A stretch of DNA of 64,000 bases, from assembly GCA_018828385.1 (NCBI GenBank), contig JAHJVE010000023.1, positions 186,001 to 250,000 on the forward strand. Reading direction: 5' to 3'. The translations under genes were made by a program, and so were the position numbers. The notes under the pieces are model-generated. The model was not told the DNA's origin. It ran no database searches and saw only the letters and a list, made by a program, of their open reading frames with translations. Positions 29,267 to 42,401 of this stretch are shown in pieces (position 1 is the first letter of the stretch; each line of letters starts with the position of its first letter). This stretch comes from Gammaproteobacteria bacterium. Lineage in GTDB: Bacteria; Pseudomonadota; Gammaproteobacteria; Burkholderiales; Rhodocyclaceae.

Positions 29267-30228
29267 AGCGCTTTCGCCGCATTGCTACGGTCAACCGGAA
29301 ATTTTGGCCAAAATTGAAATGGGCTCTGCTGTTGATCGGCGCGATCACCCAGGCGCAAGCCGACGTCTGGCGCTTCGCCGTCATCGGCGACACGCCCTAT
29401 TCCGACTACGAGCGGGCCGAACTACCGAAAATGCTCGAAGCCATTGCCGATAGCCAGGTCGAATTCGTGGCCCATATCGGCGATATCAAGTCTGGCAAGG
29501 ATCGCTGCGACGACAGTCTTTTCGAAGATCGTCGTCACCTCTTCAATGCCTCCCGTGTGCCCTTCGTTTTTGTTCCCGGCGATAACGAATGGTCGGATTG
29601 TGATCGCATCTCGAATGGCAACTACGATCCACTCGAGCGTTTGAACAAGTTGCGCAGTCTGTTCATGAGCGATGGCTTTTCACTCGGCCAGAAAAAGTTC
29701 ACGCTTGAACGCCAGCCCGGCAACTATCCGGAACACACCCGTTTTCGCCTTGGTCCGGTCTTGTTCGTAACGCTCAACCTGCCCGGCGGCAACAACAATT
29801 GGGGCCTGACCGGCCAACCGAGCGCGGAATTCCTCGCCCGCAATCCCGTCGTCATCGACTGGCTCAAGGAAAATTTCGCCTTGGCCCGGCGCGACAAGCT
29901 GGCTGGTATTGTCCTGCTATTCCAGGCCGACCCCGAGTTCAAGCATTTCAACCAGGGCTTTGGTCACCATGGCTACCGCGACTTTCTTGAACAGCTACGT
30001 CATGAAACGTCCCAATTTACCGGCAAGGTCGTCGCCGTTCATGGTGATTCGCATATCAGCCGGATAGATCATCCCCTTCGGGACAAGCAAGGCCGGCCGA
30101 TGAACAACTTCACCCGGGTCGAAACCCATGGTTATCCGATCATGGGCTGGGAGTTCATTGTTATCGATACCGGGAGCACCGAGCTGTTTCGCATCGAGGC
30201 ACGGCAATGGCCGCCAGCCGAAGGCTGA
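29263..30228 (+). CDS. Secreted metallophosphoesterase (calcineurin-like)
   Basis: A 321-residue exported phosphoesterase. The start is GTG at 29263, overlapping the mutS stop (GTGA). The leader is odd: a 36-bp element is translated in frame as [12 protein letters not shown] (about residues 8-19), giving a long basic n-region before the hydrophobic core [13 protein letters not shown]. The mature enzyme shows metal-binding motifs [33 protein letters not shown] and ETHG. Substrate is unknown. The gene probably uses the element as its own N-terminus. Confidence 0.82.
   Translation: MKRFRRIATVNRKFWPKLKWALLLIGAITQAQADVWRFAVIGDTPYSDYERAELPKMLEAIADSQVEFVAHIGDIKSGKDRCDDSLFEDRRHLFNASRVPFVFVPGDNEWSDCDRISNGNYDPLERLNKLRSLFMSDGFSLGQKKFTLERQPGNYPEHTRFRLGPVLFVTLNLPGGNNNWGLTGQPSAEFLARNPVVIDWLKENFALARRDKLAGIVLLFQADPEFKHFNQGFGHHGYRDFLEQLRHETSQFTGKVVAVHGDSHISRIDHPLRDKQGRPMNNFTRVETHGYPIMGWEFIVIDTGSTELFRIEARQWPPAEG
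29285..29320 (+). repeat. Dispersed 36-bp element, copy 3, translated in a signal peptide
   Basis: Identical to the copy at 7466-7501 (halves CTACGGTCAACCGGAAA and TTTTGGCCAAAATTGAAAT). It lies wholly inside the coding sequence of the secreted phosphoesterase, in sense orientation. Confidence 0.9.
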
Positions 30229-30359
30229 AGCCAAGGTGAAATAACGAATTGTTAAATCGATTCACTATTACGTAGTTTCCCTAATATTTCAAAGCCACCA
30301 AATTTGAGGACAATCGGGCTCCAAAAAATATAACGAACCATCACCAAGGAGGGCGCCCA

Positions 30360-32384
30360 ATGATCATCCTGTTTGAGCCTGCTGTTCAACTCATGAACCG
30401 CATGCGTTTTGCGTCCCGTTTCGTGGCCATCGGTGCCGCCTCCGGCGTACTGGTCGCCGGCCTGCTCGCCCAGTTTCTATGGTCGGTCAGCAGCCAGTTG
30501 TCGAGTACCCGAGACGGTATCGTTGGCGCCCAGGCGATTATTCCCATCCGCCAGATGACCGATGCCTTTCACAATCAGGTGACAGCCCTGACCTTGCTTT
30601 CGGCAGGTTCCTCAGAGGCAGGGCTGGAGGAAAAAGCCAGCAAGTCTGCTCAAACAGTCAACCAACTGATGGCCGCCGGCCGCCAGGCCACACCCGACGA
30701 CTGGACACTCCAGGCGGACTGGGACAAGTTGGCCAAGGAATGGGCGACCGCCAGCGAAGCACTGACTACTGCTCCAACGCCGGTAATCCGCAAGATTACC
30801 GAGCGCATGGAACAAAGTTTCGGCGCCCAGGCGCGCAATATTGCCGACCGGGCCGGCCTGACGCTGAACGGCGAAGTCTCCACCTATTACCTGAACAATG
30901 CGCAGGTTTCCGAACTGCCGCAACTGCTCGCCATCATCACCCAGATCCGCCTGAAAGCCAGCCATGTTGCCGAGGTGCAGATCGTCGATGCTGGCGACAA
31001 GGGGCGACTCGACAAACTCCTCAGCGACCTCGAGCTGCAACTATTGCGCACCGGTGAGACACTCAAGCGCGCCGCATCGAATGGCGACGACGCCGTAGCC
31101 GTCGAGCAAGCCCGGAGCAAACTGGAAAAGAATATCGATGAATTGAGCAAGTTCGTCAGCAACGAAATCATTTTCAAGATCGACATTGATGTGCCACCGG
31201 CGGACGTGCTGGCCAAGGCCGAAGCGGCTGTGAACAGTTCTGCCGAGATGTTCGCCACGGTTGAAACAGCGCTACGCCACGCCCTGGAAAAAAAGGAATC
31301 ACGACTGCAAACCGAGCGCTTCATCAACATCCTGATCGCCGCGTTCGGGGTGCTGATCACCACCTATTTCTCGATTGGTTTCTATCTGTCGCTGGCCAGG
31401 GGCAGCCGGGACATCATCGGCGGTAGCCGCCGCCTGGCCGACGGCGACCTCCGCCATGAAATCAACATCGACTCCCGCGACGAGTTTTCGGAGATTGCCG
31501 AAAGCTTCAACCGCATGGCCAGTTCCTTCCGGCAAGTCATCCGCACCCTGCAACACAACGCCGGCAATGTTCGCGATGCGGCCCACACCCTGGCCGCGGC
31601 GACCAGCCAGATCGCCGACAGTTCGAACTCCCAGGAAATCCTGTCGCAACAAGCCACCGACGCCGTTTCCTCGATTTCCGGCAACATCCAGGAAGTCGCC
31701 GCCAGTGCCGCCGAGGTCGACGCCGTTGCCCGCCAGAGCCGAGAACAGACCGAACTAGGTCACAACAGCCTGACCACCATGCTGCGCGACATCAACATTG
31801 CCGAACAGGCGGTCGGCGAGATCGCCGCAACGGTCAACGAGTTCGTCAAGGTCACCCTGGATATTTGCCAGATGACAGCGCAAGTGCGCGATATCGCCGA
31901 CCAGACCAATTTGCTGGCACTCAATGCCGCCATCGAGGCGGCGCGGGCCGGCGAGGCCGGACGCGGCTTCGCCGTGGTGGCCGACGAAGTGCGCAAACTG
32001 GCAGAAAAATCCGCTCAGTCGGCCAACGAAATCGACCGCCTGACCCAAGCCGTGAGCAGCCGGATCGGCAGCGTCGAAACAGCCATCCGCAGCGGCACCA
32101 ACGCCTTGCAGGAAAGCACCGAACAAGCACGCAATGTCTCGCAAATACTGGCCGGCGCCACCGAATCGGTGCATTCGACGACCGATGGCGTCAAGCTGAT
32201 TTCGCAAGCGGTGCAGGCCCAGATTTCCGCCAACCGGCAGATCTCCGGCCACGTCGCCGAAATTCTCAAGATGGCCTCCGGCAACAGCAGTGCCGTTTCC
32301 CGGGCGGCCACCGAAGCCAGGAACCTGGAAGATCTGGCCAGTAGCGTCAGCAGCGAAATCAGCCATTTCAGGATTGCCGATTAA
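30360..32384 (+). CDS. Methyl-accepting chemotaxis protein
   Basis: A 674-residue chemoreceptor. The ATG at 30360 has a strong AAGGAGGG site at 30346-30353. Membrane helices lie at about 20-42 and 320-345, enclosing a roughly 275-residue helical periplasmic sensor region. HAMP follows (about 345-400), then a long signalling coil with the hairpin tip [20 protein letters not shown] and [20 protein letters not shown]. No CheR-binding pentapeptide is at the C-terminus. The next gene, 25 bp downstream, is a periplasmic binding protein that may present ligand to it. Confidence 0.95.
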   Translation: MIILFEPAVQLMNRMRFASRFVAIGAASGVLVAGLLAQFLWSVSSQLSSTRDGIVGAQAIIPIRQMTDAFHNQVTALTLLSAGSSEAGLEEKASKSAQTVNQLMAAGRQATPDDWTLQADWDKLAKEWATASEALTTAPTPVIRKITERMEQSFGAQARNIADRAGLTLNGEVSTYYLNNAQVSELPQLLAIITQIRLKASHVAEVQIVDAGDKGRLDKLLSDLELQLLRTGETLKRAASNGDDAVAVEQARSKLEKNIDELSKFVSNEIIFKIDIDVPPADVLAKAEAAVNSSAEMFATVETALRHALEKKESRLQTERFINILIAAFGVLITTYFSIGFYLSLARGSRDIIGGSRRLADGDLRHEINIDSRDEFSEIAESFNRMASSFRQVIRTLQHNAGNVRDAAHTLAAATSQIADSSNSQEILSQQATDAVSSISGNIQEVAASAAEVDAVARQSREQTELGHNSLTTMLRDINIAEQAVGEIAATVNEFVKVTLDICQMTAQVRDIADQTNLLALNAAIEAARAGEAGRGFAVVADEVRKLAEKSAQSANEIDRLTQAVSSRIGSVETAIRSGTNALQESTEQARNVSQILAGATESVHSTTDGVKLISQAVQAQISANRQISGHVAEILKMASGNSSAVSRAATEARNLEDLASSVSSEISHFRIAD

Positions 32385-32409
32385 CGCGTCATAACACGAG
32401 AGGGCCACC

Positions 32410-33543
32410 ATGACGTTCCGACAGATTTTTGCCCGACTAGCCATCACCGGTGCCACCCTGCTCCCCGGAGTCGCCGCGGCCGACATTGTCATCGCTCAAG
32501 TCGCGCCGTTCTCCGGCCCACTCGCGCCGACCGGAAACAACATGAAAGCCGGGGCTCAGCTCTGTTTCGATGCGGTGAACGCGGCCGGGGGTATCAACGG
32601 CGAAAAAATTCGGCTGATAGCGACCGACGATGGCTACAAAACCAGCGAAACCGTTCGCCTCGTCCAGGAAATGACCCGAGAGCATCATCCGGTCGCTTTC
32701 TTCGGCATTGTCGGCACCGGCAACGTCGAGGGCCTGATCAAGGGAAACATCCTCGCTCGCGCCGGTATCCCGCTCGTCGCCGCGCGTACCGGGGCAACCA
32801 GTGTCAGTACTCCGGTCCACCCCTGGCTGTTTCTGACCAGGGCCAGTTACGCGCAGGAAATTCGCAAGACCGTCGAGCAGTTTGTCCCGCTCGGCTACCG
32901 CCGCGTCGCCGTTTTCTACCAGAACGACCCATTCGGACTGGATGGCCTGAAGGGCCTCGAAAATGCGCTACAACAAAGCGGTGGTGAGTTAGTCGCCAAG
33001 GGCAGCTACGAAAAGAACACCGTGCAGGTGGAGAACGCCGTCAAAACGATTGCTGGAGCCTCGCCGCAATTGGTCGTCATGGTCTCCAATACGGCGGCGA
33101 GCAGTGAATTCGTCAAGCAGTTCCGTGCCACGGGAAACCACGCACAGCTCAGCACCATTTCGGTCACCGATGGAGGTCAAGTAATACAGAAGATCGGCGT
33201 AGATACCGCCCGCGGACTGGCCATCTCGCAAGTCGTCCCCGATCCGGCCAACATGTCCGTGCTCCTGATCCGCGAAATTCAGGACCGCCTGAAAAAATAT
33301 CCTCAGGGCAACGCGACGCTGAACCATACGCTGGTCGAAGGCTACCTCGGTGCCAAGGTTCTAGTTGAAGCACTACGTCTGGCCGGCCCCAAGCCGACAG
33401 CCAAAAAACTGCGCGACACCCTTGAAGGAATCGGGCAGTTCGACGCTGGCGGACTCAATATCGGATTTTCGCCGAATAATCATCGGGGTTCGGCATACAC
33501 CGACATCACGATCATCGGCCGTAACGGCAAGCTGCTCCGTTAA
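32410..33543 (+). CDS. Periplasmic ligand-binding protein (LivK/Peripla_BP_6 type)
   Basis: A 377-residue exported binding protein of the branched-chain amino acid/amide family. The signal peptide ends near GVAAAD (about residue 24). Family motifs include QVAPFSGPLAPTGNNMKAGA, FGIVGTGNV and AVFYQNDPFGLDGLKG. No permease or ATPase genes follow. It is instead transcribed after a chemoreceptor gene and before a terminator, suggesting a sensory rather than transport role. Ligand unknown. Confidence 0.88.
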   Translation: MTFRQIFARLAITGATLLPGVAAADIVIAQVAPFSGPLAPTGNNMKAGAQLCFDAVNAAGGINGEKIRLIATDDGYKTSETVRLVQEMTREHHPVAFFGIVGTGNVEGLIKGNILARAGIPLVAARTGATSVSTPVHPWLFLTRASYAQEIRKTVEQFVPLGYRRVAVFYQNDPFGLDGLKGLENALQQSGGELVAKGSYEKNTVQVENAVKTIAGASPQLVVMVSNTAASSEFVKQFRATGNHAQLSTISVTDGGQVIQKIGVDTARGLAISQVVPDPANMSVLLIREIQDRLKKYPQGNATLNHTLVEGYLGAKVLVEALRLAGPKPTAKKLRDTLEGIGQFDAGGLNIGFSPNNHRGSAYTDITIIGRNGKLLR

Positions 33544-33555
33544 ACGAATTTGCCT

Positions 33556-33590
33556 GGCGGAAGGCGTTGCCTTCCGCCGCGGGCAATTTT
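33556..33590. terminator. Terminator hairpin between the binding-protein gene and slyD
   Basis: A perfect 10-bp stem GGCGGAAGGC / GCCTTCCGCC with a 3-base loop (33556-33578). A short T-run at 33587-33590 serves the plus strand; the converging slyD ends at the same place. Confidence 0.75.
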
Positions 33591-34089
33591 AGTGGCAGCC
33601 TTCCTCGTCGTCATCCCCACCATGCACATGACCATGCTCGATTTCTTCGGCACTGGCCGGCCGAATCGCCGTAACCGTGCAGGTGAAAACCAGTGCCATG
33701 CCGGCCAGCGGATGATTGCCATCGAGCACGACCTTGTCGTCGGCGATATCGGTCACACGATAGATCACGAAGTCATCCTCGCCGCCTTCTTCCGGGCCGC
33801 CTTCGAACTGCATGCCGACTTCAAGTTCCTTGGGAAAATCCTTGCGCGGCTCGATTTGAACCATCTCGGCATCGTAGTCGCCGAAGGCCTCATCCGGCTG
33901 CAGCTTGACCTTGACCGATTCGCCAACCTTCTTGCCCTGCAGGGCCTCCTCGATCAAAGGAAAAATATCGTCGTAACCGCCATGCAGGTAAATCAGCGGC
34001 TCACGGCCTTCGTCGACCACTTCGCCATCAGGATCGGTGACGTGGTAGTCGAGGGTAATGACGGAATTCTTGGCAACCTGCGTGTTCAT
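33589..34089 (-). CDS. slyD: SlyD-type FKBP peptidyl-prolyl isomerase
   Basis: A 166-residue cytoplasmic folding factor. It has an FKBP domain (ITLDYHVTDPDGEVVDEG; PLIEEALQGKKVGESVKVKL) with the inserted IF chaperone domain (about 75-125), and a His/Asp/Cys metal-binding tail HGHVHGGDDDEEGCH, shorter than that of E. coli SlyD. The start overlaps the bcp stop by ATGA. Confidence 0.92.
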   Translation of the reverse strand: MNTQVAKNSVITLDYHVTDPDGEVVDEGREPLIYLHGGYDDIFPLIEEALQGKKVGESVKVKLQPDEAFGDYDAEMVQIEPRKDFPKELEVGMQFEGGPEEGGEDDFVIYRVTDIADDKVVLDGNHPLAGMALVFTCTVTAIRPASAEEIEHGHVHGGDDDEEGCH

Positions 34090-34559
34090 GAATTGAGTTC
34101 CTTGACGAGGCGCAGCACTTCCAGTGCGTGGCCTTTGTAATTTACGTTGTAAAGCGCGTGGCGAATGATACCGCTACGATCGATGATAAAGGTGGAGCGG
34201 CAAACGCCGAACTTCCTGTGACCATCCACCTCCTTCGCCTGCCAGACACCATATTGCTTGCAGACGGCGCCTTCAGTGTCCGATAGCAGGTCAATGCCGA
34301 TACCTTCCTTGTCGCGAAATTCAGCGTGTTTCATGCAGTCATCGCGACTGACACCAAACAAGACGCAACCCTGGCGGAGAAATTCGTCCTCGTGATCCGA
34401 GAAATCGGTGACCTCCTTGGTGCAACAGGGGGTTCCATCTTTCGGATAGAAGAATATAACGATGTGTTTCTGCCCTTGAAACCTCGCCAGATCGATAGTC
34501 TCCATATCGGCATCCGGCAACGAAAATGAGGGAGCCTTTTCGCCAACCTTGAGCAGCAT
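34086..34559 (-). CDS. bcp: Bcp/PrxQ-type peroxiredoxin
   Basis: A 157-residue thiol peroxidase. The active-site motif reads FFYPKDGTPCCTKEVTDF: the peroxidatic Cys is C46, the usual Gly before it is C45, and the usual resolving Cys five residues on (E. coli C50) is Thr51. Other Cys are in DDCMKH, AVCKQYG and GVCRSTF, so the resolving partner may differ. It overlaps slyD by ATGA. Confidence 0.93.
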   Translation of the reverse strand: MLLKVGEKAPSFSLPDADMETIDLARFQGQKHIVIFFYPKDGTPCCTKEVTDFSDHEDEFLRQGCVLFGVSRDDCMKHAEFRDKEGIGIDLLSDTEGAVCKQYGVWQAKEVDGHRKFGVCRSTFIIDRSGIIRHALYNVNYKGHALEVLRLVKELNS

Positions 34560-34655
34560 GTTGTTCTCCTTGAGCGCTCTGCGTGGGGCACTGCTGAGAA
34601 CGATTCTAACGGAGGCAAATAAGGGTGACTACTACGGTCGACGCGAATTTCCGAT

Positions 34656-34940
34656 TTATTTTCCGGGAACCTTTTCCGGAATCTGCACGAAGGTTTCGTC
34701 CTGCCGGACCATACCCAGCTCAAAGCGGGCACGTTCCTCGATGGCATCGTAGCCCTGCTTCAGATCGCGGACCTCGGCATCGAGGCCCGCGTTTCTGATT
34801 TCCAGCTTTCTGGTCACTTCCTTCTGCTGCTCTAACTGACGATCGTATTCCCAAACCTTAAGCCAGCCGCCCTTACCCATCCACAATGGATACTGGAGCA
34901 GCCCGATAGCTGCGAGAAGGCCGACCGTCAGCCAGCGCAT
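34656..34940 (-). CDS. ftsB: Cell division protein FtsB
   Basis: A 94-residue bitopic division protein of the FtsQLB complex. A membrane helix at about 3-20 ([18 protein letters not shown]) is followed by a coiled coil (about 30-70) and the conserved C-terminal region [20 protein letters not shown]. It lies directly after eno, the usual order in many proteobacteria. A diverged 36-bp element-like sequence (CTACGGTCGAC at 34632) sits just past its stop. Confidence 0.93.
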   Translation of the reverse strand: MRWLTVGLLAAIGLLQYPLWMGKGGWLKVWEYDRQLEQQKEVTRKLEIRNAGLDAEVRDLKQGYDAIEERARFELGMVRQDETFVQIPEKVPGK

Positions 34941-34946
34941 GCGTGA

Positions 34947-36239
<1,293 letters not shown>

Positions 36240-36291
36240 TTATTATCAGAAGGTTAAATTAAACACTTAAACCAAATAATTAACTTGTGGA

Positions 36292-38792
<2,501 letters not shown>

Positions 38793-38923
38793 TCATAGCC
38801 GATAAGGGTGAAAAACCCCAAGCGTCGTGACCAAAATCACAATTGCGGATGGAATACGCCAGATATCCGTCATACCAGGCCGATTTGCTAGAATTACGGG
38901 TTAGCCAGCTTAGCGGATGCCTC

Positions 38924-39868
38924 TTGAAACGCGTTCTCGTCGTCAATTACTCCCAAACCGGACAGCTATCGGATATTACCGAGCGGGTCATCGCCCCGTT
39001 GCGCGCGGCCGGTCACGAAGTACATCTCGAAACATTGGTGCCGGCAAAACCCTTTCCGTTTCCCTGGCCGATTGTCGAGTTTTTCGACGCCTTCCCCGAG
39101 TGCGTTCAGCTCGATGCGCCGCCGTTGCGCCCGCTGGGCATCGCCGCTGGTACCCCCTTCGATCTGGTAATCCTGACCTATCAGGTCTGGTATCTCTCCC
39201 CTGCGCTACCGATGACGGCTTTCCTGCAAAGCGCCGAAGGCCGGCAGCTGATCTGCGGCAAACCGGTCGTCACGCTGGTCGCCTGCCGCAACATGTGGCT
39301 GTCAGCACAGGAAACAATGAAACAACTGATTGCCGATGCTGGCGGCCGCCTGATCGATCATCTGGCGTTTACCGATCAGGGCCATCCGCTGGCCACCTTC
39401 ATCACGACGCCGCGCTGGGTGTGGACGGGCAAAAAGGACAGCTTTCTTGGCTTGCCACCGGCCGGCGTATCTCCTGAAGAAATCCGCCTGGCCAGCCGAT
39501 TCGGGCTGGCCCTGGCCGACGGGCTGAACAATGACCAGGAAGAATCGGGCCAACCGATGCTGGCCGGCCTGCGTGCAGTCACTGTCAATCCGCGCCTGGC
39601 CATCAGCGAACGTGCCGGCCGGCGGGCTTTCGGCGTCTGGTCGAAAGTAATCCGGTTATTTGGCCAGCGCGGCCAGTGGCGGCGGCGCCCGGCCCTTTTG
39701 TTGTTTGTCCTTTACCTGATTACGCTGATCGTCACCGTCGTTCCAATAAGCCTGTTGTTACAATGGTTACTTTCCCCGCTGCTCAGACCGAAGCTTGAGC
39801 GGCTCAAGGTCGAACTGGAGCAGCCTTCCGGCTCGCAGGAATTCAACTTACAAAAATATGCACCCTAG
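38924..39868 (+). CDS. DarA-like dialkylresorcinol-condensing/flavodoxin-fold protein
   Basis: A 314-residue protein resembling proteins named dialkylresorcinol condensing enzyme DarA. The TTG at 38924 is chosen because it yields (M)[14 protein letters not shown], the family's flavodoxin-like P-loop start; the frame stays open upstream to 38843. The N-terminal part (1-190) looks like an NADPH/FMN flavodoxin fold. A hydrophobic hairpin near the C-terminus (about 262-290, [20 protein letters not shown]) suggests membrane attachment. In Dar pathways this partner aromatises the cyclic product of DarB. It overlaps the DarB-like gene by 11 bp. Confidence 0.65.
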   Translation: MKRVLVVNYSQTGQLSDITERVIAPLRAAGHEVHLETLVPAKPFPFPWPIVEFFDAFPECVQLDAPPLRPLGIAAGTPFDLVILTYQVWYLSPALPMTAFLQSAEGRQLICGKPVVTLVACRNMWLSAQETMKQLIADAGGRLIDHLAFTDQGHPLATFITTPRWVWTGKKDSFLGLPPAGVSPEEIRLASRFGLALADGLNNDQEESGQPMLAGLRAVTVNPRLAISERAGRRAFGVWSKVIRLFGQRGQWRRRPALLLFVLYLITLIVTVVPISLLLQWLLSPLLRPKLERLKVELEQPSGSQEFNLQKYAP

Positions 39869-41024
39869 CGGCACGGTTTACATCAACGGTACTTCGGCCT
39901 TCCTGCCAAATGCGCCGGTCGGCAACGACGACATCGAAAAAGTGCTGGGCATGATTGCCGGCAAGCCGTCGCGCGCCCGGCGCATCGTGTTGCGTAACAA
40001 CGGAATCCGCCAGCGTCACTACGCCATCGACCCGGCAACCGGCGCCCTGACCCACACCAATGCCCAGCTAACGGCCGAAGCCGTGCGTGGCCTGGCCTGC
40101 GAACGTTTTTCCCCCGACGATATCGATTGCCTGGTCAGCGGCACGACCATTCCGGACCAGATCATGCCCAACCACGGCGTCATGGTGCATGGCGAACTGG
40201 GCATTCCGGCCTGCGAAGTGGTGTCGACTGCAGCCATCTGCGTGGCCGGCATCACGGCGCTTAAATATGCCTGGATGAGCGTGCTGTCCGGACAGGCGCG
40301 CAACGCGGTGGCGACCGCCTCCGAGCTTTCCTCCAGCATCCTGCATGCCCGCAATTTCGCAGCCGAATCGGACCATCGGGTAACCGAACTGGAAACCAAT
40401 CCGGAAATCGCTTTCGAAAAGGATTTTCTGCGCTGGATGCTGTCCGACGGTGCTGGCGCCTTTCTGCTCCAGGATCAGCCGCGCACCGATGGTCTGTCGC
40501 TCCGCATCGACTGGATCGACATCCTGTCGCAGGCGAATTCGATGGAGGTCTGCATGTATGCCGGCGGTGAAAAGCTGGGTGACGGGTCGTTGCAGGGCTG
40601 GCAGCACTATTCGCAGGAACAGCGCGCCGCCCAGTCGATTTTCTCGATCAAGCAGGATGTCCGTTTGCTCAATGCCGAAGTGACCTACCAGACCATCGGC
40701 AAGTCGCTGGAAAAAATGCAGCGCACCCGTGACGTAAAACCAGCCGATATCAACTGGTTCCTGCCGCACATGTCTTCAGAGTATTTCCGCCAGCCAATGG
40801 CTGACTGCATGGCCGCCGTCGGTTTCCCCATCGCCCAGAAAAAATGGTTTACCAATCTACAGACCAAGGGCAATACCGGCTCGGCGTCGATCTACATCAT
40901 GATCGATGAACTACTTAAAAGCGGCCGCCTCGAACACGGCGACCGCCTGCTTTGTTTCATCCCGGAAAGCGGTCGCTTTACCGGTTCGCTCATGCACCTG
41001 ACGGCGGTCGATCATGCTCGATAA
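39858..41024 (+). CDS. DarB-like ketoacyl-ACP synthase III homologue
   Basis: A 388-residue thiolase-fold enzyme of the KAS III group. The ATG at 39858 ([18 protein letters not shown]) overlaps the previous gene. [15 protein letters not shown] (36-50) is typical of DarB-type enzymes. Active-site Cys is C128 in [10 protein letters not shown]; the His is in [11 protein letters not shown] and the Asn in [11 protein letters not shown], so the triad is complete. DarB enzymes join two beta-ketoacyl units into a cyclohexanedione. It is followed by a small unknown gene that overlaps it by 11 bp. Confidence 0.72.
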   Translation: MHPSGTVYINGTSAFLPNAPVGNDDIEKVLGMIAGKPSRARRIVLRNNGIRQRHYAIDPATGALTHTNAQLTAEAVRGLACERFSPDDIDCLVSGTTIPDQIMPNHGVMVHGELGIPACEVVSTAAICVAGITALKYAWMSVLSGQARNAVATASELSSSILHARNFAAESDHRVTELETNPEIAFEKDFLRWMLSDGAGAFLLQDQPRTDGLSLRIDWIDILSQANSMEVCMYAGGEKLGDGSLQGWQHYSQEQRAAQSIFSIKQDVRLLNAEVTYQTIGKSLEKMQRTRDVKPADINWFLPHMSSEYFRQPMADCMAAVGFPIAQKKWFTNLQTKGNTGSASIYIMIDELLKSGRLEHGDRLLCFIPESGRFTGSLMHLTAVDHAR

Positions 41025-41409
41025 CGAGGTTCCGCAGGAAGGCAACAGCACGCTGGCCGGGCACCGCAAGGCGATGTATGCACGCGGCGCCGACGGCAAG
41101 CTGCACATCGTTCAGTCGGCTGGTTGGGAGGTCGAGGAAATCGTCACCCGGCAGGCCGTCGAAGACCTCAACCGGCTGGCCGAAGATGCCCGCCAGCGAG
41201 TCATCGCCGGCCAGACTTCGGCACTCGAATACCACATGCACAAGGCGCGCATGGATGTGCCGTTGCTGTCGCAGGTCACCGGCCTGTGGCAATGGCGCAT
41301 CCGCCGCCATTTCCGGCCCGACATCTTCCAGGGCCTTTCGGCCGGGCTGCTCCAGCGCTATGGCGACGCCATGGGCCTGACGGTCGAGCAACTCAAAAAG
41401 GCCGAATGA
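41014..41409 (+). CDS. Small soluble protein of unknown function in the DarAB-like operon
   Basis: A 131-residue protein I cannot place in a family. It has no signal peptide or membrane segment. The middle is helical and rich in charged residues ([20 protein letters not shown]), and a conserved-looking patch [18 protein letters not shown] (about 92-109) precedes a C-terminal [16 protein letters not shown]. Overlaps with both neighbours (11 bp upstream, ATGA downstream) show it belongs to the operon. It may be a small accessory or binding subunit, but there is no direct evidence. Confidence 0.7.
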   Translation: MLDNEVPQEGNSTLAGHRKAMYARGADGKLHIVQSAGWEVEEIVTRQAVEDLNRLAEDARQRVIAGQTSALEYHMHKARMDVPLLSQVTGLWQWRIRRHFRPDIFQGLSAGLLQRYGDAMGLTVEQLKKAE

Positions 41410-42401
41410 TGGAATTCCAGCACAGCCACGCTTCCCATTGCGAAAGCGGCGTCATGTCGTCGATGCTGCGCCATCTCGGCCTGCCGATCTCGGAGGCCAT
41501 GGCTTTCGGTCTGTCGTCGGCACTCTCCTTCGCCTACCTGCCGATCATCAAGATCAACGGTCTGCCGCTGGTTGCCTACCGGATGCCGCCGAAATTCATT
41601 ATCAAGGGCCTGCAGAAGCCGCTTGGCCTCAAGATGCGTTTCGAAACTTTCCGCAGCCCGGAAGTCGGCGAACAGCGCCTGAACGAACTGCTAGCCGCCG
41701 GCCGGCTGGTCGGCATGCAGACCTCCGTATTCTGGCTGCCCTACATGCCGGAAGACCTGCGTTTTCATTTCAACGCCCACAATGTGCTGGCCTATGGCCG
41801 CGATGCGGCGAGTGGCGACTATCTGTTGTCCGATCCGGTGGTCGAAACAACGGTGACCTGCGCCCCGGCCGACCTGCGCCGGGCTCGTTTCGCCAAGGGG
41901 GTGCTGGCCCCGAAGGGGTTGCTTTACTACCCGGAAGGCAAGCCATCCGAGCCCGACTGGGCGAAAGTCCTGCCCAAGGCTATCAAGAAAACGACACGCA
42001 TTCTGCTCGATTCACCGATCCCGATCATCGGCGTGCGTGGCATTCGCCGCCTGGCCAATGCCATCCAGCGTCTCGATGCGGCCGGCAATCCGGCGGCAGC
42101 CAAGATGTTCATCGGCCAGGTCGTCCGCATGCAGGAAGAAATCGGCACCGGCGGCGGTGGCTTCCGCTTCATTTACGCCGCCTTCCTGCAAGAAGCGGCT
42201 GAGCGACTGGCTCGCCCGGCGCTCAATGATCTGTCCGAAACGCTCGTCGACATTGGCGACGAATGGCGCGAATTTGCGCTATCCACCGCTCGCATGATCC
42301 GCGACCGCGAACCGCTCAATCCGTCCAAACTGGCCGACAAGCTGCGTGCCATCGCCGACCGCGAGCAGGTCTTCTTCCGCGATCTGCGCCGCGCCGCCTG
42401 A
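41406..42401 (+). CDS. BtrH-type acyltransferase (BtrH N-terminal / DUF4872)
   Basis: A 331-residue protein. Start ATGATG at 41406 overlaps the previous stop. The N-terminus HASHCESGVMSSMLRHLG matches the BtrH N-terminal cysteine-protease-like fold, with candidate nucleophile C12; HFNAHNVLAYGRD gives the likely His and DYLLSDPV the acid. The C-terminal helical part (about 180-331) fits DUF4872. BtrH transfers an ACP-bound side chain to an amine in butirosin synthesis, so here it may move an acyl group from the operon's ACP to an acceptor. Substrates are unknown. Confidence 0.7.
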   Translation: MMEFQHSHASHCESGVMSSMLRHLGLPISEAMAFGLSSALSFAYLPIIKINGLPLVAYRMPPKFIIKGLQKPLGLKMRFETFRSPEVGEQRLNELLAAGRLVGMQTSVFWLPYMPEDLRFHFNAHNVLAYGRDAASGDYLLSDPVVETTVTCAPADLRRARFAKGVLAPKGLLYYPEGKPSEPDWAKVLPKAIKKTTRILLDSPIPIIGVRGIRRLANAIQRLDAAGNPAAAKMFIGQVVRMQEEIGTGGGGFRFIYAAFLQEAAERLARPALNDLSETLVDIGDEWREFALSTARMIRDREPLNPSKLADKLRAIADREQVFFRDLRRAA

